The notes beneath the pieces were generated by a model. The model did no database searches and was not told where the DNA came from. It worked only from the letters and a program-made list of their open reading frames with translations. From contig CM071598.1 of the NCBI GenBank assembly GCA_036435485.1, forward strand, positions 182,166,148 to 182,230,147: 64,000 nt of DNA, written 5' to 3'. The translations under genes were made by a program, and so were the position numbers. Position 1 is the stretch's first letter. Each line of letters opens with the position of its first letter. Source of the DNA: Saposhnikovia divaricata. Taxonomy: Eukaryota > Streptophyta > Magnoliopsida > Apiales > Apiaceae. Shown here piece by piece: positions 45,685 through 64,000 of this stretch.

Positions 45685-47610
45685 TCATCCTTTTGGTACC
45701 CATGTTATGTTGGGTCCAACATGGTTAGCATCAGGAATATATGAAACATTCAAGTCCATTTTCTTGATCCACATTTGGATAACTTTCGATGTTGTTTTTC
45801 TGGTTGCTTGAGTTCTGCTAGAGTGATATCGGCAAGCTGATTCTGTTTTGCAGTACTTTGGTAGGTGTCCCTTCTTTCCACATTTTGGGCAGATTTTCCA
45901 AGGCATGGCATATTCATATGGAACTCCATCTTTGCCGTCGTATTTCAACTTCTTTTTCTTTTGTGTTGAATTAAATCCAAGTCCTTCTTTACTCAAAGAT
46001 GATCTTGTTTGCTTCATAATTGTTTTTAGGATTTCTTCGCCTTGGACAAATTTTCCCATTCCTTCTTGACACTTCTTTAATTCATCTTCTAGTTCAAGTA
46101 TCTTCTCAGATTGTTGTGTCTGCTTTGTCTCTTCTTCTTTGGGGGTTGAGTGTCTTTGTAGTGATTCAATGTGTAAATCTTTTGCTATGAGTTTAGCATT
46201 CAGCACGCTGAATTCTTTCATCATGGTGTCATTTCTCTTCAGCAATACTTTGTTGAGCCCTTCGACTTGAGCAAGCTTAGCTCTTAGATTAGCAACTTCA
46301 TTATGATCCTTAACGTGATCTTCTTCATTCGTTAAGTCAGAAACGATCTCTCTTAGGTAGCCAATCTTCTTTTTCAGTTTACTGATTTCTTCTTTTAGTT
46401 CGACGGTATCATCCATAGAATTGCTACTTGTATCCTGCATGGTTAGGCTATCTACTGCATATTCTATAGGAGAATCAAACAAAGAGTTAGAAGAGTTTAC
46501 CTCACTATTATTGTCATCCAAGATTGAGGGATCATTTTTGGTTTGAGCTTCCTCGTTGCTTTCTTCATCAAAACCTATGAGAGCAAGATTCACTATCTCA
46601 TCATCGTCGTTGGATTCCTCATCATCACTCCATGTTAGGAATGCTTTCCCTTTCTTCTGGTTTTTGAAGTCATCTTGCTGTTTTGCTTTATTTTTGAGTT
46701 TGAAGCAATCTCTTTTAAAGTGGCCTTTCTTTCCGCATTCAAAACAGCCTTCATCATTTGTTTCCTTCTTAGCTTCTGAATACATGCCTCTCTTCTTGAG
46801 GTTTCTCTTTTGAATTATTTTCTGGAGTTTTCTTGTGAGAAGTGCAATTTCTTCATCAGAATCTGAATCTTCTTCATCTTCCAGCATGCTGTTATTTTCC
46901 AGCTTGCTGTTATCCGAATGTAAGGCTAGATTCTTCACTTTGGCTGCAGAAACTTGAGTCATCCTTGATGTGCTAGCCCTAATTTTTGACTCAAACTGCT
47001 CTAACTCAGAGAATAAAGCCAAGCTGTCCATAGTGTCAATTTGGGGAGAAGATTCAAACGCCGTGACTTTAGGGGCGAAGCTCCATGGGACGGATCCTAA
47101 GATGATCATATTGATTTCTTCTTGAGGTATCCTTTTGCCAAGCACTTGAAGACTGTTTAAGGTTGTTTGAAACCTAGCTTGAGCTTCTTTAATGGTTTCA
47201 TTTTCATGGATAGTGAAACCGTTTAGTTCTCTTACTAGAGTACCAAGCTTCACTTTCTTCACTCCCTTAGAACCTTCATGATACGATTTGAGGGTGTCCC
47301 ACATTTCTTTAGCTGTTTTGCATGATGAAACTTTGTCACTTTCAGCTGGACTAAGACCATTTAAGATAGTATTCTTTGCACGGTTGTTGTAGCTTATTTT
47401 CTTCAATTCTGCATCGGTGAGAATATCAATATCCTTTGTAATGCCTTTGTCATCTTTGAAGATGTATGGTCCTCTGCTTACAACTCTCCATTCCAGTGGT
47501 TCTCTGGCCAAATGATTCTCCATTCGACTTTTCCACCAGTTGTAGTTTTCAGTACCTAGAAGAAGTGGTGCCCTGGAGTCTGAGTTTCCGAGCGGATAAT
47601 TTTCAGCCAT
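45685..47610 (-). CDS. Sirevirus-like gag with two zinc knuckles and coiled-coil extension
   Basis: 641 codons from ATG 47608-47610 (MAENYPLGNSDSRAPLLLG). The capsid region resembles UBN2/DUF4219-type copia gag (GTENYNWWKSRMENHL, EMWDTLKSYHEGS, VRELNGFTIHENETIKEA). A first CCHC knuckle (CFECGKKGHFKRDC) lies near residue 295. It is followed by acidic stretches, a long Lys/Glu/Leu coiled coil (about 405-545), then a second knuckle (CPKCGKKGHLPKYC) near residue 580. This is much longer than a standard copia gag of about 300-400 residues, and is characteristic of Sireviruses. The frame is open throughout. Gag forms the particle and binds RNA. Confidence 0.85.
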   Translation of the reverse strand: MAENYPLGNSDSRAPLLLGTENYNWWKSRMENHLAREPLEWRVVSRGPYIFKDDKGITKDIDILTDAELKKISYNNRAKNTILNGLSPAESDKVSSCKTAKEMWDTLKSYHEGSKGVKKVKLGTLVRELNGFTIHENETIKEAQARFQTTLNSLQVLGKRIPQEEINMIILGSVPWSFAPKVTAFESSPQIDTMDSLALFSELEQFESKIRASTSRMTQVSAAKVKNLALHSDNSKLENNSMLEDEEDSDSDEEIALLTRKLQKIIQKRNLKKRGMYSEAKKETNDEGCFECGKKGHFKRDCFKLKNKAKQQDDFKNQKKGKAFLTWSDDEESNDDDEIVNLALIGFDEESNEEAQTKNDPSILDDNNSEVNSSNSLFDSPIEYAVDSLTMQDTSSNSMDDTVELKEEISKLKKKIGYLREIVSDLTNEEDHVKDHNEVANLRAKLAQVEGLNKVLLKRNDTMMKEFSVLNAKLIAKDLHIESLQRHSTPKEEETKQTQQSEKILELEDELKKCQEGMGKFVQGEEILKTIMKQTRSSLSKEGLGFNSTQKKKKLKYDGKDGVPYEYAMPWKICPKCGKKGHLPKYCKTESACRYHSSRTQATRKTTSKVIQMWIKKMDLNVSYIPDANHVGPNITWVPKG

Positions 47611-47655
47611 TTAGATCGATACTTTTCCTGTTACAGAAATGATTAGTATAGCAAG

Positions 47656-47667
47656 GCTCTGATACCA
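47656..47667 (-). promoter_or_regulatory. Primer binding site (initiator Met-tRNA) of the Sirevirus-like element
   Basis: Minus strand TGGTATCAGAGC, two bases from the 5' LTR. Confidence 0.92.
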
Positions 47668-47669
47668 AA

Positions 47670-48225
47670 TGAAAGTATGCACCTAGAGGGGGGTGAATAG
47701 GTGTATTAGGTTAACTATAGTCTATTTTTATTTTTACAGAAATTCTTCCAGAAATATATCAGCTTGCTGAAATGATTATAGCAGAATGTTTCAGCTTGCT
47801 GATATTAACTAATGCAGTGCAGAAATAAACCAACAGAATAGAAGAACTTGACACACAAGATTTTAGCTAAGTTCGACCCCTAATCTCTATGGTCTACGTC
47901 CTAGTCCCTTACCAAACACGGCAAGAGAATATATTATTAATCACTATAAACCCGATTACAAGATTCAATAATATATCTCCCTTTTTCCCTAGCTACTGTT
48001 AAAATGGCTTGCTGAAACCCCGTTTCTAAACCTGCTCTCTAAGAACTATACCACTCCCTGTAGTACAAACTTTTCTAGCTTCGTGTTTACCAAACCCTTG
48101 TTCCACAAGCCACTGCCCAGCAACTATGCCTTTACAATAAGTACAATACAGATTTGAAGGATTGAAATTACAACTCAAAGATATAGACCCTTATATATAT
48201 ATATATATATTTTTTTTTTGAAAGG

Positions 48226-48269
<44 letters not shown>

Positions 48270-49092
48270 GTGTAATATATCTTTAGAGCTTGTGTGTGTG
48301 TTGTTTGTGAATATGGCAATGCTAAACAACTGTTTTGAGGTGACTGAAGGTATAAACGATTTGATGAATATTCAAGCTTGTGTATGTAAGTTTCAGTAGT
48401 GTTTTCGTTTATACAAGAGAAGTATAAATACTAGCAAGGTCCAACGTTCGGATTTGTTCAAGAAGGAGCCGTTGGTTGTTTCTTCAGATTTGATGAATGA
48501 AGAGCGTGGTTAGAAGATTCTCATACAAGGAAATCTGAGTTTGGTGCTGAGATCGTCATAGTATGTTTCAAGAATGATTCTCATGCAAAGAAGTCTAAGT
48601 TGGGTGCTGAGATCGTGGTAGTATGTTTCAAGAATGATTCTCATGCAAAGAAGTCTAAGTTGGGTGCTGAGATCGTGGTAGTATGTTTCAAGAATGATTC
48701 TCATGCAAAGAAGTCTAAGTTGGTGTGCTTGGATGGAGACATGTCATATAACATTGTTTAGTGTATCCCCATGCTTGAGTGTTTTGTTTGTGATATTTCT
48801 GAGCTCTTTAGTATATATAATACACGTAATATATATATATATAAGAGTCCTTACATTTAAATCTAAATAGCAGCTCTCTGTATTTTTGGACTTGTTCTTG
48901 ACAGTTTCTATATTCCCAGAAACGGCTTGCTGAATGTCATAACATCTTGCTGAAGGATGAAATCAGCTTGCTGATTTCGTATGGTTCCTGTGTAAATATT
49001 TCCTGAAACGGCTTGTTGAATGTCCTGTTACAGAATGTTAGTATAGCAAAATATATGTAGTTAATTAACCATCAAAATCAAGTGGGCTATCA
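47670..49092 (-). repeat. 5' LTR of the Sirevirus-like element
   Basis: 1,423-bp copy of 31689-33079. It includes the 60-bp tandem repeat (about 48510-48725), an interrupted TA tract (about 48192-48266) and TCAGCTTGCTGA at 47759, 47791 and 48963. Confidence 0.92.
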
Positions 49093-50204
49093 CTAGATAC
49101 CCCAAATTGGTTTCCAAAATAATTCTCAAATAGCCAAGTGTTTTATTTTATTTGGTTATAATATAGGGGATCCCTGCATTGACAGCAACCTTCCCAATTA
49201 ATTTTTTTAATCTTCCACGTCATCTTTGTCACATCACTTGGGAAAGATTTTTGGGAACGAATTCGGGATATATAGTATTACCCTAATATAAATACCATAA
49301 CATCGATTTAGTGCGAAAAGTAGGCTTAACATTGGATATACTTTGGCCCCTTTTTTTTGCCCTTTTTGATATATGAAGCAAATTGTAAAAGTATAAAAAA
49401 CATTGTCGACATTTAACTAACCATTTTTTATTTAGACCACAAGAGTACAAAATTATTGAAATATTTAATTATTATTATTTTTTTTAAACCAATTATTTTT
49501 TTTAAAAAGCATAAATAAACTAAAAATTTTTATCACCTCACACCGGGTGAGATACCAAACTACCCATATTTTATTTCCATCTGCTCAAAATGCCTATATT
49601 CAGAATCGTCCGCCCTTTTTACCCACGGGCCACGCATTCTGAGTTGGCATATAGGGTACACGCATTTCTGAAATGCATATAGGTCATACACGTAATGCAA
49701 CTATACGTATACTTTGCAAATTCCAACTCTGTGACTGTGAACAGTGACCACATATACGCATGTTTAACATGCGTGTCTGGAGATACGCATGTTGTACATG
49801 CGTATTGGTCACTGTTCATCGCCTTTCTCGAACGACGTTGGAGTCGTTTTTCGATCAGATTTTCGAGGACATTGTTCACACCTTTCCGGGCATCTTTGAT
49901 TCACGTACCATACACCAAAATGAACGTCTTCTCCCCCTCTACATTCCTATACCATTCGATTTCCATTTGTTTTGCCTGATTTAAAAGGCCTAAAACGAAG
50001 CTTTTTTCCAATGTAGTTTTCGGTTGGTTTGTGTGGTTTGTGTACACCCCTGCGGGGCCGGAAAACAAACACAACCTAGAGGAAAATGATGAGGCATTTT
50101 CTCATAAAACAACCGCCACATTCAAATTTCAAATTAAATCACACACATACACACATTTCAAAACCCTATCATTCCCCCAATCAATCCACCATCACAGATC
50201 TGAA
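49093..50204. other. Upstream region of the ASPM gene
   Basis: No gene recognised. AT-rich to about 49600, then a block with nested inverted repeats (49738-49818), then a more GC-balanced stretch leading to the ATG at 50205. The last ~200 bp are A/C-rich and look like 5' UTR. The copia nest begins 1.1 kb upstream of the start codon. Confidence 0.5.
49738..49818. repeat. Nested inverted repeats upstream of ASPM
   Basis: Outer arms TGAACAGTGACCA (49738-49750) and its exact complement (49806-49818) enclose two smaller palindromes: ATACGCATG-TTTAA-CATGCGTGT (about 49754-49776) and ATACGCATG-TTGTA-CATGCGTAT (49783-49805, 9-bp arms). The whole 81 bp could fold into a cruciform or three-way hairpin. 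Origin unknown; possibly a fragment of a foldback element. Confidence 0.75.
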
Positions 50205-62152
<11,948 letters not shown>

Positions 62153-64000
62153 GCAAACTTTAAATGCAACTTGTAGTGTAGTATCATCTGTTGTTCTGTC
62201 TCTTCAAAGCCATTAGTCAGTTTAGAACTTCCGGATCCAAATTATGAATATCCATCTGTTGAGGTCGCTGATAAACCTTACATATTGCATCAGTGATTTA
62301 GTTTTACACTAGTAAAACTTGCAGTCTTTGGTGGCATCAATCTTTGGTTATAGCTAATATAGCTATTAATCTTGCTATGTTTTGAACCAAGTAGTGATTT
62401 TTATTAGTATACGATTGATTCCATTTAATGATGATTGATTCCATTAGTAAAAAGAATTTCTATTAGTGATTCATGCTGATTATTAGTAAAATGACCATCC
62501 CTGCTATTTTCTATATGTCTAATAACCATTTTTTACGAGTTATCAAATTATAATTATTTGAGATTTTTGTGCATGTAGGAGGTTTATTGTTATTAATGAA
62601 AATAAATCAATTAAAATTAAATTCTTACTGTGTGTACTTGAACGCACATTAAATAAACCCTTTCTATATTCATCGGATTGGATTCAACATATTCAAGCTT
62701 AGCATATTACTTGCCGTTTCGCTTGTTCTGTATTCAATCCGTATTTTTTTGTCAAATGTAAAGTTGTACTCCTGTAAGTACTACCAGTATTGTTTTCACT
62801 AAACTTCAAGCATTTATAGGTATTAATACATAAAGTTTATAAAATTGTAGTGGTGAAATTGCTTAGCAGGAAAAAAAAATCAATTAAATGTATAGTTTTT
62901 TTCCCATCTGACATGCAGCTTGAGTTTAGAGACCACTGGAAAGATGCAAGTTGTAAACGTCAAGGAATACCTATAGCTTGTAGGGTTGGTTAGAGTAAAC
63001 GTCACTTCTGCTGTGATTCCCAAAAGAGGGTTAATTGGAACATCTTCAAGAATCTCCTAATTCATTCTTAAATATATTATAAATAATAAAATTCTTAACA
63101 AATTATTACATTGATTTGTGTGTTAACCCAACAATGTTCCTTATAATTGTTCTTTATTTCATATTTTATTCATATTTCATTTTCACTAGTACAAACATTC
63201 AATAGGAGAGAAGAATCAAATTTTACTAATAAAATAGTATAAGTTAAGAACTATTAATTTCTTTTAAAATAGAGGAGAGAGAAAAAGTTCTTAATATTTT
63301 TAAGAGCCACTGAAAATTTATTAAAACAACATTTTTGTTCAGTTTTCCCAATTTTTGAATTAAGAACTAGAATAAAGAGGCTCTCAAGAGAGATGCTCTT
63401 AAAAGTAAACCTTATGTTAGTGTGAGTAAATATCAATAGGAAATAATGGTAATAAACATGTCCTTAAACTTACTGGTAGTCTGTTAGTATCTTCAACAGT
63501 AAATCTTGCAGAAAAAAGAATCTGGGAAATAGAGATGATAGATCTTTGCAAACTTCGAGACAGATTGATCAGACACAAGTCCCAAGTACTGCTAACTTTA
63601 TTGGTACTAGTATTTTATGTATGTTTGGTGCCCATCTACATTTCAACAAGATTAGGTACATACATATTCCAAATAAGATTCCAGTAGGTATACAACTATA
63701 TTTGGATGACATAAATATTTGTAGGAAAATGTTGCTATACTGTTCAATGCTGACAATGATATGATACCTTCAAACTTCAATTCTGTTCAAGAAAGAATGA
63801 AAAATATAAATAAACAGAGACCACAAAATGTAAATAAATTTTTATTATAGCCATTAAAATTCAAGCTGCTCCTAACAATTTTTATGTACAACACAGTAAT
63901 TCACCAACCATAATCTTCAAATCTAGCACATCCAATACAGCATTAGCTATTATCTAAAAAGGATGATTAAAAAGAAGATTAAGAAAGCCTGTGCAATCTT
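62153..64000. other. ASPM 3' flank, no gene recognised
   Basis: The first few hundred bases after the stop are probably 3' UTR. The remainder is AT-rich. A 72-codon frame at 63546-63764 shows no domain I recognise. Nothing else is supported up to the window end. Confidence 0.5.

Larger units (their letters stand above)
31689..49092 (-). mobile_element. Sirevirus-like Ty1-copia element, split by a nested copia element
   Basis: LTRs of 1,391 bp (31689-33079) and 1,423 bp (47670-49092) begin TG and end CA and are flanked by the duplication CTAGA (31684-31688 and 49093-49097). On the minus strand the order is 5' LTR, primer site, gag, protease, integrase, RT-RNase H, polypurine tract, 3' LTR. 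Without the insert the element is about 8.4 kb. A long gag with two zinc knuckles and a coiled-coil extension, plus palindromic motifs in the LTRs, point to the Sirevirus (SIRE) group. By eye about 12 substitutions separate the LTRs outside the TA tract. Confidence 0.92.

Noticed and set aside
63546..63764. 72-codon frame at the right end of the window
   Set aside because: No domain, no homology I recognise and an AT-rich context.

Overview
The window is nuclear DNA of a flowering plant, most likely a eudicot. Supporting this are spliced genes with GT-AG introns, a phytochrome A homologue, a P-class PPR fragment, a plant-type ASPM gene, AT-rich intergenic DNA, and plant LTR retrotransposons primed by initiator Met-tRNA. 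Species cannot be fixed from sequence alone. About two thirds of the window is transposable elements or their debris.

Layout. 1-2.98 kb: 3' part of a copia element (integrase tail, RT, RNase H, 3' LTR). 2.98-4.77 kb: minus-strand copia remnant whose integrase core and RT are deleted in frame. 4.8-7.1 kb: AT-rich debris with a tRNA-like sequence and a Helitron-type 3' end. 7.38-7.96 kb: truncated PPR gene. 8.2-18.07 kb: phytochrome A pseudogene split by an intact, young CRM-like gypsy element (11342-17105, TSD GAATC). 18.1-20.1 kb: AT-rich degenerate tandem repeats. 20.1-31.04 kb: a minus-strand gene for a coiled-coil/three-helix membrane protein, broken by a deletion derivative of a hAT transposon (20212-22243, TSD CTTCTCAT) and then amplified at its 5' side as a tandem array of ~1.68-kb units. 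Each unit holds a 126-bp coding minisatellite, and a 3.15-kb solo LTR sits inside one unit. 31.69-49.09 kb: a minus-strand Sirevirus-like copia element (TSD CTAGA) with a second, plus-strand copia element (34823-43790, TSD ATAAC) inserted in its RT. 50.2-62.15 kb: a complete 20-exon ASPM-like gene. 62.2-64 kb: no gene recognised.

The only host gene that looks functional is the ASPM homologue: calponin-homology region, IQ-motif array and a C-terminal helical domain, 1,487 codons with consistent splice phases. Its IQ array was enlarged by a two-exon module of exactly 354 coding bases present three times. Its intron 17 carries a perfect (TTA)140 tract followed by seven regularly spaced 17-bp palindromes.

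TE chronology is readable: every complete insertion has a matching target duplication. By-eye LTR divergence is larger in the outer copia (~0.9%) than in the nested copia (~0.5%) and the gypsy (~0.5%), which agrees with the nesting. I found no clear new defence or metabolic system. The least explained structures are the palindrome array, the two-scale coiled-coil repeat array, and the short palindromic motif scattered through the Sirevirus-like element.
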